Counted from the first letter of the stretch, positions 34,878 through 44,478 are shown. The stretch is 64,000 nt of DNA from Aquirufa ecclesiirivi (GCF_011250515.1 NZ_JAANOP010000007.1:62001-126000); one strand, 5' to 3'. The notes: generated by a model from the letters alone, not told the origin. Translations and numbers: made by a program.

Positions 34878-35688
34878 CCTGTTGCACTTGAACACTAATT
34901 CGATCTCCTACAGCCACTTTGCCCAAAATTTGGGGAACAAATTGCTGTCCAAAATATACTTTATTCCCGATTTTCCGTATTTGAGAAAGGGCAGTCAAAA
35001 CTTCTTTTTGGATGGTTCCTTGCTGTGGATGTACTGTAATCAATTGACAACGAGCACAGGGCTTAGCACCCATTAATTGAACATTCCCAACCTGAATTTG
35101 CTTCCAGCGATCTTCTTCAAATGCCGTTGCACCAGAAACTATGATATTTGGGCGAAAACGTAGTCGATCTACTTGATCTCCCAATTCTTTTTCCAATGAC
35201 TCATACGATGCTTCAGAACAAAGTAAAATAGGCAGTGCATCGGCAAAGGAACTTTCTTTCGATAAGGGAGTTTGATATTTTTCTGGCATGAAACGAGGCG
35301 TATCTTTCGATAATTGAACTAAATACACTTTTTCGTTCAATAAGTGACTAAACCATGGAGACCAGTCTTCTAAAACCAAGCGAGCCTCCAAATGATCATC
35401 CCATAATTCCACAGGCATTGATTCCCCCAGTTGCACCGATGAAGATAAACATTTGGTCTGACCTGTTTGCTTATCCTCCACCAAAAAGCCATCAGGATGT
35501 GCTCGTAACTGAAAACGGGTTAAATCTGGACGGCTACGCTGCGTAATGAACTTTCCATGCTCATCTACCAACATAAAACGACGATCCCCAGCCAAGCCTT
35601 GAATGTCCACATGAGCTTCCTTCAGAGACAGTGCCCCCAAGGATTTTATAGGATAAATATAGAGTTGAGTTATTTCTAAAGCAGGCAT
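34864..35688 (-). CDS. MOSC-domain protein (YcbX/mARC-like)
   Basis: This 274-residue protein has the N-terminal MOSC beta-barrel domain (ALEITQLYIYPIKSLGALSL, GDRRFMLVDEHGKFITQR) and the C-terminal MOSC domain with FRPNIIVSGATAFEED and GAKPCARCQLITVHPQQG, where the Cys near residue 210 should coordinate molybdenum. Relatives such as YcbX and mARC reduce N-hydroxylated compounds. The 2Fe-2S tail seen in YcbX is absent. It is the first gene of the minus-strand set. moaC and moeA earlier in the window provide steps of its cofactor synthesis. The electron donor is not identified here. Confidence 0.9.
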   Translation of the reverse strand: MPALEITQLYIYPIKSLGALSLKEAHVDIQGLAGDRRFMLVDEHGKFITQRSRPDLTRFQLRAHPDGFLVEDKQTGQTKCLSSSVQLGESMPVELWDDHLEARLVLEDWSPWFSHLLNEKVYLVQLSKDTPRFMPEKYQTPLSKESSFADALPILLCSEASYESLEKELGDQVDRLRFRPNIIVSGATAFEEDRWKQIQVGNVQLMGAKPCARCQLITVHPQQGTIQKEVLTALSQIRKIGNKVYFGQQFVPQILGKVAVGDRISVQVQQDEVY

Positions 35689-35806
35689 AAAACAAAAATA
35701 GCTAAAAACATATCAAAATAGCTATGGGTACTTGTATGGTAAGTGTATCGAAAAATGCATCAAAATCACTATGTTTGTTAATTATATATGCCAAATAGAT
35801 TACCCC

Positions 35807-37126
35807 ATGAAGATATCAGGCCTAAGCATTAGCCTTCTAGTTGCATTATCAGTTAGTTTATTTCCCTCTCAAGCACAGAAAAACTTGAGTTTAGAAGATG
35901 CGATTCAACAAGGATTACAAAACCACTACTCAATACAGGTTGCTAAGAAAAGAGAAAAGCAAGCACTTAATGACAATACATTAGGTAATGCTGGATTTCT
36001 ACCTACCATTACAGGGAATTTCAACAAAAACTATACTATTTCTGGCTTAGATCAGGAGTTTTTTGGAGGTTTGCGTGCCCCTTTAGTTCAGTCAGGTGTA
36101 AACTCAAATTCCTCGAATACAGGTGTTGCTATGATTTGGACTTTGTACGATGGAAAAGGTATGTTTGTCTTAAGAGATCGATTCAAAGAATTACAAAATT
36201 TAGGAGCTAAGCAAACGGAAGCTACCATTGAGAACTTAATTGCCTTAATCAGCGCTTCCTATTATGATATCATTCGTCAGGATTTGCGTGTCAATAACTT
36301 CAGAAAAGGATTAGAGATTTCCAATGACCGCTTAAAATTAGCCAAAGATCGTTTTGAAGTTGGACAAGGTTCAAAAGTGGATTTTTACTCCGCTCAAGTT
36401 GACTATAATGAAGATAAAGCATTGTTATTAGCTCAAGAACAATCTTTTTTAAGTACTAAAATCAATTTTAACACACTGCTGGTTAGAGAGCATATGCTTG
36501 ATTTTGATGTGGTTTCAAGCATTGAATTATTGCCTAAATTGAAATTGGAAGAATTAAAGAACCAAGCTTTACAACAGAATCCCAATTTGATTTCCGCTTT
36601 ATTGAACAAAAAGGTAGCAGATTTAGATATCAAAAATTTACAGAGTCAACAACAACCAGTTATCGATCTAGTAGCAGGTTATAATTACAATACGGTCAAT
36701 AACGGAGCAGGTTTTGGTGTATCAAAAGGTAGTAGTGATGTGATGAACTATGGATTACGTGCTTCCATTAATATTTTTGACGGAAGTAATCAAAAGCGTC
36801 GAATTCAAAACGCTAAAATCAATGCCGAAATCGCTGATTTACAAGTTGCAGATTTGAAAAACAACTTGGTTTCAAACATTGAAAAAGCCTATGTCAATTA
36901 CGAAAATGCGTTGAACTTAATCAATCTGGAAACAGAAAATTATGGAATAGCCAAGCAAAACATTGACATTGCTTTTGACCGATTTAAAGTCGGAATCGCT
37001 ACTTCCTATGAATTAAGAGAAGTTCAAAGAAACGCAGTAGCTGCAGAAACTAGACTGATTGAAGCTAAATTTGCCGCTAAAACTGCAGAGATTGAATTAA
37101 TTCGTTTGAGTGGAAACTTGCTCTAA
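35807..37126 (+). CDS. TolC-family outer membrane efflux protein
   Basis: The ATG at 35807 gives 439 residues with a good signal peptide (MKISGLSISLLVALSVSLFPSQAQ). An in-frame start 25 codons upstream has no leader. Two similar halves with OEP-type helices are seen: KNLSLEDAIQQGLQNHYSIQVAKKR and LKLAKDRFEVGQGSKVDFYSAQVD in the first, and NIDIAFDRFKVGIATSYELREVQR in the second. It forms trimeric channels for type I export or RND efflux. No adaptor or pump is adjacent. The ABC exporter next door is convergent, overlapping its 3' end by 30 bp, so the pair is not an operon. Confidence 0.92.
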   Translation: MKISGLSISLLVALSVSLFPSQAQKNLSLEDAIQQGLQNHYSIQVAKKREKQALNDNTLGNAGFLPTITGNFNKNYTISGLDQEFFGGLRAPLVQSGVNSNSSNTGVAMIWTLYDGKGMFVLRDRFKELQNLGAKQTEATIENLIALISASYYDIIRQDLRVNNFRKGLEISNDRLKLAKDRFEVGQGSKVDFYSAQVDYNEDKALLLAQEQSFLSTKINFNTLLVREHMLDFDVVSSIELLPKLKLEELKNQALQQNPNLISALLNKKVADLDIKNLQSQQQPVIDLVAGYNYNTVNNGAGFGVSKGSSDVMNYGLRASINIFDGSNQKRRIQNAKINAEIADLQVADLKNNLVSNIEKAYVNYENALNLINLETENYGIAKQNIDIAFDRFKVGIATSYELREVQRNAVAAETRLIEAKFAAKTAEIELIRLSGNLL

Positions 37127-38908
37127 TTCTTTTGTTTCTTGATTTAATTGTTGCTGGTATAATTCATAATAACTACCCTTCTTTTTCATAAGTGTAGTAT
37201 GTGTACCTTGTTCTACAATTTGTCCTTCATGCAAGACAAATATCCGCTTTGCTAATTTAGCTGAGGATACTCGGTGTGAAATAATCACACAAGTTTTACC
37301 TTCCATGATCAGTTTCAAATGATTTAAGATCTTATGCTCCGTATGCGTGTCTACCGCCGACAAACAATCATCCAACACCAGCATACCCGGATTTTTGGCC
37401 AAGGCTCTTGCCAAGGATACGCGTTGTTTTTGACCACCCGATAAGGTTACTCCTCTTTCTCCCAAAATGGTATCAAAGCAATCGGGGAATTCCATGATGT
37501 TTTCATACACATCGGCATATTTAGCGGCTTGTTCTAAATCTGCTTGGTTTAAATCGGCTTGACCAAAGCGAATATTTTCCGCGATACTGGTAGAAAACAA
37601 AAAGACATCCTGAGGTACGAAACCCAGGTTAGAACGAACCAACTCCATGTCCCAATCTTTCAATTCGATCCCATCTAGTAAAATCTTACCCGCCGAAGGA
37701 TCATAAAAACGAGCCATTAAAGCAGCTATGGTACTCTTTCCAGAACCTGTAGTACCTAATAATGCGACCGATTCCCCTGGCTCAATTTCCAAATGTATAT
37801 CACGCAAAATGGGACGATCTGTGCCGGGATAAGTAAAATCAACATGTTCGAATGTCCAGCGACCTTGAATTTTTTGACGAATTTGTTGACCGATCAAAAG
37901 CTCCGATTTCACTTGTAAAAACTCATTGATTCGTCCCTGTGAAGCGGCGGCGCGCTGAATTTGAGAACTAGTCCAACCTAAAGCCGTCACAGGCCAAGTC
38001 AGCATAAAAACGTACATGATAAACTCCGTGATATTACCAATGGAGATTCTTCCTGCCATCACTTCTTGTGAGCCAACATACACCACTAATAATGTAGAAA
38101 AACCTACCAGCAATGAAATCAAAGGCGTAAACAAAGAATCCACTTTCACCAAGTCCAACGATTTCTTGCGGTAATTTGCCGAGGCATCAGCAAAGGCTTG
38201 AACAGATTCTTTTTCACGAACAAAAGATTTCAATACTCGAATTCCTGAAAAAGCCTCTTGAGCAAAAGTAGAAATAGTTGAAAGCCCCGCTTGTATCTCT
38301 TCCGATTTGCGTAAAACCAGGGAATTGACATAGTAAATGCTGACCGAAAGAATAGGCAGGGGTAATAAAACATACCACATCAAGGTTTGATTGACATGCC
38401 ACATATAATAAATCACCAAGACAAATACACAAATCAGGTTTAGGCCATACATCATGCTGGGTCCGACGTACATACGCACTTTACTCACATCTTCTGAAAT
38501 GCGAGCCATTAAATCGCCCGTATTTTGCTTTCTGTAAAATGATAAAGGTAAAGTTTGGTAATGCTCATAAATCTCATTTTTCATATCATATTCGATATGC
38601 CGCGACATCACAATGAGCGTTTGACGAACCATAAATAAAAAGACACCTTTGATCAAGGCCATCAGGATGATTAAACCGCCATAAAAGAATAAAGTAGCCG
38701 CAAAAACTTCATAAAATGCACCTTGTAAAGAAAACTGTTTGAACAAAAAATAAATATCAATGGTCTCTGTTACCAAGTCCAAGGCATAGCGCACCAGTTG
38801 AGCAGGCACAACACCGAAAAAATTGGAACAAAAGGTAAAGAGGATGCCCAAGAAAAGCAGCCATTTGTACTTCCAAAAATATTTATTGAGGTGACTTAGT
38901 GCGCCCAT
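37097..38908 (-). CDS. MsbA-like ABC exporter (fused membrane and ATPase domains)
   Basis: This 603-residue half-transporter has six membrane segments in residues 1-320 and a nucleotide-binding domain with Walker A LLGTTGSGKST near 370, Q-loop FVPQDVFLFS, signature TLSGGQKQRVSLARAL, Walker B MLVLDDCLSAVD and H-loop VIISHRVS. Members include lipid A flippase MsbA and multidrug exporters; the exact cargo is open. A CAAAGATA box (TATCTTTG on the minus strand) at 38926-38933 is a likely -7 element. Its 3' end overlaps the TolC-family gene by 30 bp. Confidence 0.93.
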   Translation of the reverse strand: MGALSHLNKYFWKYKWLLFLGILFTFCSNFFGVVPAQLVRYALDLVTETIDIYFLFKQFSLQGAFYEVFAATLFFYGGLIILMALIKGVFLFMVRQTLIVMSRHIEYDMKNEIYEHYQTLPLSFYRKQNTGDLMARISEDVSKVRMYVGPSMMYGLNLICVFVLVIYYMWHVNQTLMWYVLLPLPILSVSIYYVNSLVLRKSEEIQAGLSTISTFAQEAFSGIRVLKSFVREKESVQAFADASANYRKKSLDLVKVDSLFTPLISLLVGFSTLLVVYVGSQEVMAGRISIGNITEFIMYVFMLTWPVTALGWTSSQIQRAAASQGRINEFLQVKSELLIGQQIRQKIQGRWTFEHVDFTYPGTDRPILRDIHLEIEPGESVALLGTTGSGKSTIAALMARFYDPSAGKILLDGIELKDWDMELVRSNLGFVPQDVFLFSTSIAENIRFGQADLNQADLEQAAKYADVYENIMEFPDCFDTILGERGVTLSGGQKQRVSLARALAKNPGMLVLDDCLSAVDTHTEHKILNHLKLIMEGKTCVIISHRVSSAKLAKRIFVLHEGQIVEQGTHTTLMKKKGSYYELYQQQLNQETKELEQVSTQTN

Positions 38909-38925
38909 GCTTAATTTACTTCTAA

Positions 38926-38964
38926 CAAAGATAGAATCTTTATCAATTAAAATCCTTAATTTTG
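38926..38964. promoter_or_regulatory. Divergent -7 boxes between the ABC exporter and nusB
   Basis: Minus-strand TATCTTTG (38926-38933) faces the exporter, and plus-strand TAATTTTG (38957-38964) faces nusB. Both match TAnnTTTG exactly. Neither has a clean TTTG at 19-21 bp upstream. The 90-bp gap between the two start codons leaves each with a leader of 15-30 nt. Confidence 0.5.
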
Positions 38965-38998
38965 TGTTTCAAACAACAAGAACGCTCTTTATTTTCGG

Positions 38999-40162
38999 AT
39001 GGTAAACAGAAGATTACTTCGGGTGAAAGCATTTCAGCAATTGTATGCTTACAACACGCAAGAACGCGCCCAATATCAATTGGCATTTGACGAATTAGCT
39101 GTCATTTTTCAGCCTGATTTATCACTTATGGTCGCAAAGGAGGAACAAGCTCCTCGACTAGAAGGCCTAAAAAAATTGGCAGAAATCCAATTAAACGAAT
39201 TTTTTCAAGAAATACCTACGGAAGAAAGTATCCCACCAGAATCGTTGGCAGCAGCTAAGTCGGTTTATCGTACTTATCAAAACAATACCAAAAAAATTGC
39301 AGAGAAGTTAAAAAAGGACATGGTGAAAGAAGTAGAGTCCATCTACAAACAATACTTAAAAATCCTTTTTTACCTACAACATCTCTCGGATATTGCCGTT
39401 TGGGATGAAAACCGACGTTTGTTAGAGAATCCAATCAAGACTTCTCAACTGAGCAAAAATAAAGTTTTGGCCATCATGCCTAAGTGGAAAGCTTTGCAAC
39501 AAGCTTTTGAAGATCAACACATTGGCTGGTCAGAAGACGAGGAGAACAGAATTAAAAAATTGTTTTTAGAGGTAATTCTACTGGATCAAACATTTGTCGA
39601 CTATCTTCCACAAGCTGGTAAAAGCTTTGAAGATGACATAGAAATGATTCGCTATATTTTAAAAACATTTATTCTAAAACACTCGAGTATGACCGAGTAT
39701 TTTGAAGAAAAAGATTTAAATTGGCACCTTAATAAGGATGTAGTTAAAAGTTTGTCGACCAAAACATTTAAAGTCGATGCCTTAGAAGATTTGAGCTTAC
39801 AACCTTTAGCGCTTCAGTGGGATGATGATAAATTATTCTTTGAAGAGTTGTTTGAAAGTACGATTCAAAACGACAAAGATTTAGTTCTTTGGATTGGAGA
39901 TCAAACAAAAAACTGGGAGTCTGATCGTTTGGCTATGGCTGATTTTATTTTGTTAAAAATGGCTTTGACAGAAATGATTAAATTTTCCAGTATACCCGTT
40001 AAAGTAAGTATTAACGAATACATTGAACTAGCAAAAAATTACTCTACACCAAAATCAGGGCAATTCATCAACGGTATCCTAGATGTCATTTCTCTGAGAT
40101 TGATACACGAAAAAATAATTACTAAATCTGGTCGAGGATTAATCGACATAGCCAGCAAATAA
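38999..40162 (+). CDS. nusB: Transcription antitermination factor NusB (long Bacteroidota form)
   Basis: This 387-residue protein is much longer than E. coli NusB (139). It begins MVNRRLLRVKAFQQLYAY, and the NusB fold recurs in the last 140 residues (ESDRLAMADFILLKMALTEM, IPVKVSINEYIELAKNYST, GQFINGILDVI), with a Bacteroidota-type central helical insertion. It binds boxA RNA with NusE in ribosomal antitermination. It heads the cluster ytxH-DUF1573-yajC-coaE, with 1-16 bp gaps, an order that is common in this phylum. Confidence 0.92.
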   Translation: MVNRRLLRVKAFQQLYAYNTQERAQYQLAFDELAVIFQPDLSLMVAKEEQAPRLEGLKKLAEIQLNEFFQEIPTEESIPPESLAAAKSVYRTYQNNTKKIAEKLKKDMVKEVESIYKQYLKILFYLQHLSDIAVWDENRRLLENPIKTSQLSKNKVLAIMPKWKALQQAFEDQHIGWSEDEENRIKKLFLEVILLDQTFVDYLPQAGKSFEDDIEMIRYILKTFILKHSSMTEYFEEKDLNWHLNKDVVKSLSTKTFKVDALEDLSLQPLALQWDDDKLFFEELFESTIQNDKDLVLWIGDQTKNWESDRLAMADFILLKMALTEMIKFSSIPVKVSINEYIELAKNYSTPKSGQFINGILDVISLRLIHEKIITKSGRGLIDIASK

Positions 40163-40163
40163 T

Positions 40164-40463
40164 ATGAGTAGATCATCAAAATCCTTTTGGGCATTTGTCG
40201 TAGGAGCTGCCACAGGTGCTATTATCGGAATTTTATATGCCCCTGATAAAGGTGAGAATACCCGCAACAAATTGTATTTTCAATTGAACAAATACAGAGA
40301 GCAATTGAAACAATTACTCAATGATATTGTGGAAGGTAAGGAAATCCCAGAAACAATGGCGAAATCAGAAGGCAAAAAAGTGGTCAATGATACCAAAGTT
40401 AAAGCTGAAAAATTGTTGGAGGATGTAGAGAAAATGATGAGTCAGATCAAAGCAAAGCCATAA
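40164..40463 (+). CDS. YtxH domain-containing small membrane protein
   Basis: This 99-residue protein has one membrane helix (KSFWAFVVGAATGAIIGILYAPD), then the YtxH signature YAPDKGENTRNKL and a charged helical tail of about 60 residues (VKAEKLLEDVEKMMSQ). YtxH proteins are stress-related in Bacillus, but their role is not known. It lies 1 bp after nusB and 1 bp before the DUF1573 gene, so it is surely part of that operon. Genes of this kind recur after nusB in Bacteroidota. Confidence 0.85.
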   Translation: MSRSSKSFWAFVVGAATGAIIGILYAPDKGENTRNKLYFQLNKYREQLKQLLNDIVEGKEIPETMAKSEGKKVVNDTKVKAEKLLEDVEKMMSQIKAKP

Positions 40464-40464
40464 C

Positions 40465-40902
40465 ATGAAGTATGTCATTGCCTTATGCTTTTTATGTCTT
40501 CTTTCCTGCACGAACAAACAGAAAGAGGCCAGAAACTCAACCGAAGAATCGGTTCCTATGGAATTGAGACCTTCCGTTGAAAAGCATCCAGTCATGAAAT
40601 TTGACCAACCCGTGGTTTATTTAGGGAAAATTACCGAAGGAGATAGTATATCCTATACCTTTCATTTCAAAAATGAAGGAAATATGCCTTTGAAAATTTT
40701 AACAGTCAATGCATCTTGCGGATGCACTACCCCAAAATGGAGCAAAGAATTGGTACAGCCTGGTAAAAAAGGCTTCATTAAAGTTAGTTTTGATTCCAAA
40801 GGCAAAGAAGGTAAAGTACAAAAAACCGTTACTGCCTACGCCAATACCATGCCATCGGACAATATGGTGGCATTCAAAGTAGAAATTCAAAGAAAAAAAT
40901 AA
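40465..40902 (+). CDS. DUF1573 lipoprotein
   Basis: This 145-residue protein has a lipoprotein signal (MKYVIALCFLCLLSC, Cys 15) and one DUF1573 immunoglobulin-like domain. The family core TFHFKNEGNMPLKILTVNASCGCTTPKWSKE with the CGCT motif is present, followed by PGKKGFIKVSFDS. DUF1573 proteins are exported and widespread in Bacteroidota, but the function is unknown. It lies between ytxH and yajC in the nusB operon. Confidence 0.88.
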   Translation: MKYVIALCFLCLLSCTNKQKEARNSTEESVPMELRPSVEKHPVMKFDQPVVYLGKITEGDSISYTFHFKNEGNMPLKILTVNASCGCTTPKWSKELVQPGKKGFIKVSFDSKGKEGKVQKTVTAYANTMPSDNMVAFKVEIQRKK

Positions 40903-40918
40903 ATTAAACTATCAAACT

Positions 40919-41209
40919 ATGGCTAACAATCCTCAAATCATGCAAATCCTCCTTTTTGGTGGAATCTTTGTCGTGTTTTATTTTTTCATGATTCGTCCAC
41001 AACAAAAAAAGGCGAAAGAAGCGAAAAAATTCATTGAAGAATTAAAAACAGGTGATAAAGTAGTCACTATTGGCGGAGTACATGGATCAGTGGTTTCCAT
41101 TCGTGAAAAAACATTGGTAGTAGAGATTGACTCTAGCAAAGGTGTTCGCGTGGTTTTCGAAAAATCAGCTATTTCAAAAGATGCTTCTTCTCGCTTAACA
41201 GAAGAGTAA
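40919..41209 (+). CDS. yajC: Preprotein translocase subunit YajC
   Basis: This 96-residue protein has one N-terminal membrane helix (ILLFGGIFVVFYFFMIRPQQKK) ending in the family signature RPQQKKAKE, then the small SH3-like domain FIEELKTGDKVVTIGGVHGSVV. YajC joins SecDF to assist protein export. The gene follows DUF1573 by 16 bp and precedes coaE by 4 bp. Length is normal. Confidence 0.95.
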   Translation: MANNPQIMQILLFGGIFVVFYFFMIRPQQKKAKEAKKFIEELKTGDKVVTIGGVHGSVVSIREKTLVVEIDSSKGVRVVFEKSAISKDASSRLTEE

Positions 41210-41213
41210 ACCG

Positions 41214-42635
41214 ATGGAAAAAAGCCTTCGACCTCTTTTAGGTATCACAGGCGGTATGGGATCCGGCAAATCAATCATTTGTCGGATTTTTGCTTGTCTA
41301 GGAATTCCGATTTTTGAGTCCGACAAGGTTGCCCACCAATTGGTTAATAGCGATCCTGCCATTCAACAAAAAATCATAGGGATTTTTGGCCCTGAAAGCT
41401 TTGATAATCAAGGTACATATAACCGTGACTATATTCGAAGTCGAGTAAAAGACAACCCAGATTTGTTGGCAGCTTTAAACCACATCATTCACCCTGCTGT
41501 ACGTGAAGCGTTACAGCTATGGGCTCAAATTCCTAGTTCTGCCCCATTTAAATTGTATGAGGCCGCTCTCTTAACCAATAAAAATAAACCTGCATACATA
41601 CGCGAGTTAATTGCCATAGAATGCCCTATGAATGAGCGCATGGATCGATTACAAAAACGAAACCATTTAACCTTTGAAGACAACATGAAACTGTTACAAA
41701 ACCAACCCAGCTCAGAACAATACACCGAAGGTGTTAATTTGATTATACAAAATGGCAATAATGACCGCGTTTGGCCACAAGTAGAGGCCATTTTCAAGCG
41801 GCTCTCCATCATTTTGATTACCCTTTTACTTTTCAGTCAAACTAGTATGGGGCAAATCAAAGCCATGACCTTTAATATTCGCATGGATACGAAGTCAGAT
41901 GGCATTAACCAATGGACTAATCGCAAGGATCACTGTGCTGAATTAGTCAAATATCACCAAGCTGATATTATTGGCATGCAGGAAGCTTTTATTCATCAAA
42001 TCAAAGATTTTGCAGAAAGATTACCTGGCTTTGCTTGGTTTGGCCGTGGACGTGACGATGGAAAAGAAGAAGGTGAATTCTCTCCTTTGTTTTACAATAC
42101 CACGAAATTGAAGGTCTTAGAACAAAAGACATTTTGGTTATCCGATTCATGTGATAAAGTGGGTTTTGGCTGGGATGCGGCTTGTAGACGCGTCGTTACC
42201 TGGGGGCATTTTCAAGACCTGAAAACAAAAAAGAAGTTTTATGTTTTCAATACCCACTTTGATCATTTGGGTAAAGTAGCCCGCCGAGAAAGTGCCAAAT
42301 TAGTATTAGCTAAAATTAAAGAAATTGCCAAAAACAGTCCAGTCATTTTATTAGGAGATTTTAATGCCAAGCCAGATGATGAACCGATTCAAATCTTGGT
42401 AGACCCTAAGAACCCTGACCGATTAACTAATTCAGAAAGCATCAGTAAGTTAGGCCATTATGGTCCTAAGAACACCTTCAACGCTTTCAAAGAGGAAAGA
42501 GAAAATAGTCAAATCGATTATATATTTGTGAAAAATGGCGTAAGTTGTGAGCAACATGCTACCCATTCGGAGACCTGGTCAAATCGTTATCCAACAGACC
42601 ATTTTCCTGTAAGCGCCACCCTCCGAATCCCTTAA
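41214..42635 (+). CDS. coaE: Dephospho-CoA kinase fused to an endonuclease/exonuclease/phosphatase domain
   Basis: A single 473-codon frame holds two proteins. Residues 1-195 are CoaE, the last step of CoA synthesis, with P-loop GGMGSGKS (13-20) and HPAVREALQLW. Residues 197-213 are a signal-peptide-like hydrophobic stretch (LSIILITLLLFSQTSMG). Residues 216-473 are an EEP-fold domain with MTFNIRMD, GMQEAF, LLGDFNAKPDDEP, DYIFVKN and TDHFPVSATL. No stop or usable ATG/GTG start lies at the join; the in-frame ATG at 41847 would remove the hydrophobic part. The fusion could yield a tethered EEP domain, or reflect loss of a stop codon. Confidence 0.9.
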   Translation: MEKSLRPLLGITGGMGSGKSIICRIFACLGIPIFESDKVAHQLVNSDPAIQQKIIGIFGPESFDNQGTYNRDYIRSRVKDNPDLLAALNHIIHPAVREALQLWAQIPSSAPFKLYEAALLTNKNKPAYIRELIAIECPMNERMDRLQKRNHLTFEDNMKLLQNQPSSEQYTEGVNLIIQNGNNDRVWPQVEAIFKRLSIILITLLLFSQTSMGQIKAMTFNIRMDTKSDGINQWTNRKDHCAELVKYHQADIIGMQEAFIHQIKDFAERLPGFAWFGRGRDDGKEEGEFSPLFYNTTKLKVLEQKTFWLSDSCDKVGFGWDAACRRVVTWGHFQDLKTKKKFYVFNTHFDHLGKVARRESAKLVLAKIKEIAKNSPVILLGDFNAKPDDEPIQILVDPKNPDRLTNSESISKLGHYGPKNTFNAFKEERENSQIDYIFVKNGVSCEQHATHSETWSNRYPTDHFPVSATLRIP

Positions 42636-42640
42636 ATCGA

Positions 42641-42672
42641 TTTGGGTTTTATGACCTCAAATTGTAACTTGC
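42641..42672 (+). promoter_or_regulatory. Promoter of dnaX, giving a near-leaderless mRNA
   Basis: TTTG (42641-42644) and TAACTTGC (42665-42672) are 20 bp apart, a good match to the Bacteroidota -33/-7 layout with one mismatch in the -7 box. The ATG at 42676 begins only 3 bp after the box, so transcription would start at or near the start codon. Confidence 0.55.
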
Positions 42673-42675
42673 AGT

Positions 42676-44478
42676 ATGGAAAATTTTATTGTTTCTGCGC
42701 GAAAATACCGTCCTACCCAGTTTGATTCTGTGGTAGGTCAAAGCCACATTACCACCACGCTAAAGAATGCTATTAAGTCGAACCACTTGGCTCAGGCTTT
42801 TTTGTTTTGTGGTCCTAGAGGGGTGGGAAAAACCACTTGTGCGCGTATTTTAGCCAAAACAATCAACTGTGAAAATCAAAGTGCTGAGGGTGAGGCCTGT
42901 GGTACTTGTTCTTCCTGCCAATCTTTCCAAGAAAACACTTCCCTGACCATTCACGAGCTTGATGCTGCTTCGAATAACTCGGTGGATGACATCCGTAGTT
43001 TGATCGATCAAGTTCGCTATCCACCACAAAGTGGACGCTATAAGATCTACATCATCGATGAGGTTCACATGCTTTCTACCCCGGCTTTTAATGCCTTTTT
43101 GAAAACATTGGAAGAACCTCCCTCCTATGCCATTTTTATCTTGGCTACCACAGAAAAGCATAAAATCTTACCTACCATTTTATCCCGTTGCCAAATCTTT
43201 GATTTTAACCGCATCAAATGGCAAGATATGGCCATGCACTTGGCATCTATTGCGGAAAAGGAAAACATAACTGCCGAACCAGCTGCTTTGGAATTGATTT
43301 CGATCAAAGCCGATGGAGGTTTACGTGATGCCTTGTCGATGTTTGATTTAAATGTTACCTTCTCAACGGATAACACGCTACGTCATAAAGCAGTTTTAGA
43401 AAATTTACATATTCTAGATAGCGACTATTATTTCAGTCTGACAGATCACTTAGTTGAGCAAAACCATACGGCTGTACTTCTTCTCATAGAAGAAATCATG
43501 CGCAAAGGTTTTGACGGATTGCAATTCATTTCAGGCCTTATGGAGCATTTGCGTTTGTTATTATATGCCAAAGACCCTAAGACCTTAGCTTTAATGGAAA
43601 TGAGTGACGAGACCAAAGGCAAGTTTAAAAAACAAGCTGAATTAACCTCGACTTCATTTTTACTCTCAGCCATGAATATTTGCGCGCAATGTGAAGTAAA
43701 TTACAAAAGCGCCAAAAATCCAAGATTGCATTTGGATTTAAGTTTATTAAAAATCAACTACTTAAATTCAGTATTCAAGCCTAATCAAACACCTGTGGTG
43801 GAGGACGGCGCTGGAAAAAAGCTTGAGGCCTCGGCCAATATCTCTATTGAAAACAGTGCCATACAAGAACAAAATGTACCTGTAAAGCAAGAAGTACCAG
43901 TTCAGGAAGCACCTGTCCCATCCTTAGTCATCCAAGAAGAGAAAACCACTGTTCCTGAAAATACCCAATCTAGTCCTAGTCCAGTTCCAAGCCGACCAAG
44001 CATTCAGTCTTCTGGTTTGCGAAGCGCCAAAAAATTGGTTGAAACCAAACAAGCCGAGCAAAAAGAAGCTACTTTACTGACAGGAAGTGCCACAGGAGCA
44101 GAAAATAAAACCTTTACTTTAGCAGATATAAGCCGAGAATGGGTTCGAATCGCTAAGGCCTATGAAGCCAATCAGGACATCAATAAATTTGTCATGATGA
44201 ATCGACCCATTGAACTAATAGGTACGGTTTTACATTTAAAAGTAGAAAACGAGTTACAGATTCAGCAGTTTAATGAAGCCATTCGGATGGAGGTATTAAA
44301 CCAACTGCGCTCTTCGCTGCATAATTTTGATATTGACATTGAGCTTGACATCCTTGTTCAAGAAAAAAGCGACAAAAAAGTGCTTTATACCCAATCTGAT
44401 AAGTATGAATACCTTTCCGAGAAACATCCCATTCTAATAGAAATGAAACAAAGGATGGGCTTGGATTATGAATTTTAA
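42676..44478 (+). CDS. dnaX: DNA polymerase III subunits gamma/tau
   Basis: This 600-residue clamp-loader ATPase opens with FIVSARKYRPTQFDSVVGQ. It has Walker A GPRGVGKTTCA, the zinc-binding Cys cluster CENQSAEGEACGTCSSC, Walker B IYIIDEVHML and the SRC motif LSRCQIFDF. The C-terminal 220 residues hold a Pro/Gln/Glu-rich linker (residues 380-480) and a tau-like domain. Length fits Bacteroidota DnaX. No frameshift signal for a gamma form is apparent. It is convergent with higA, whose stop overlaps by 4 bp. Confidence 0.95.
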   Translation: MENFIVSARKYRPTQFDSVVGQSHITTTLKNAIKSNHLAQAFLFCGPRGVGKTTCARILAKTINCENQSAEGEACGTCSSCQSFQENTSLTIHELDAASNNSVDDIRSLIDQVRYPPQSGRYKIYIIDEVHMLSTPAFNAFLKTLEEPPSYAIFILATTEKHKILPTILSRCQIFDFNRIKWQDMAMHLASIAEKENITAEPAALELISIKADGGLRDALSMFDLNVTFSTDNTLRHKAVLENLHILDSDYYFSLTDHLVEQNHTAVLLLIEEIMRKGFDGLQFISGLMEHLRLLLYAKDPKTLALMEMSDETKGKFKKQAELTSTSFLLSAMNICAQCEVNYKSAKNPRLHLDLSLLKINYLNSVFKPNQTPVVEDGAGKKLEASANISIENSAIQEQNVPVKQEVPVQEAPVPSLVIQEEKTTVPENTQSSPSPVPSRPSIQSSGLRSAKKLVETKQAEQKEATLLTGSATGAENKTFTLADISREWVRIAKAYEANQDINKFVMMNRPIELIGTVLHLKVENELQIQQFNEAIRMEVLNQLRSSLHNFDIDIELDILVQEKSDKKVLYTQSDKYEYLSEKHPILIEMKQRMGLDYEF

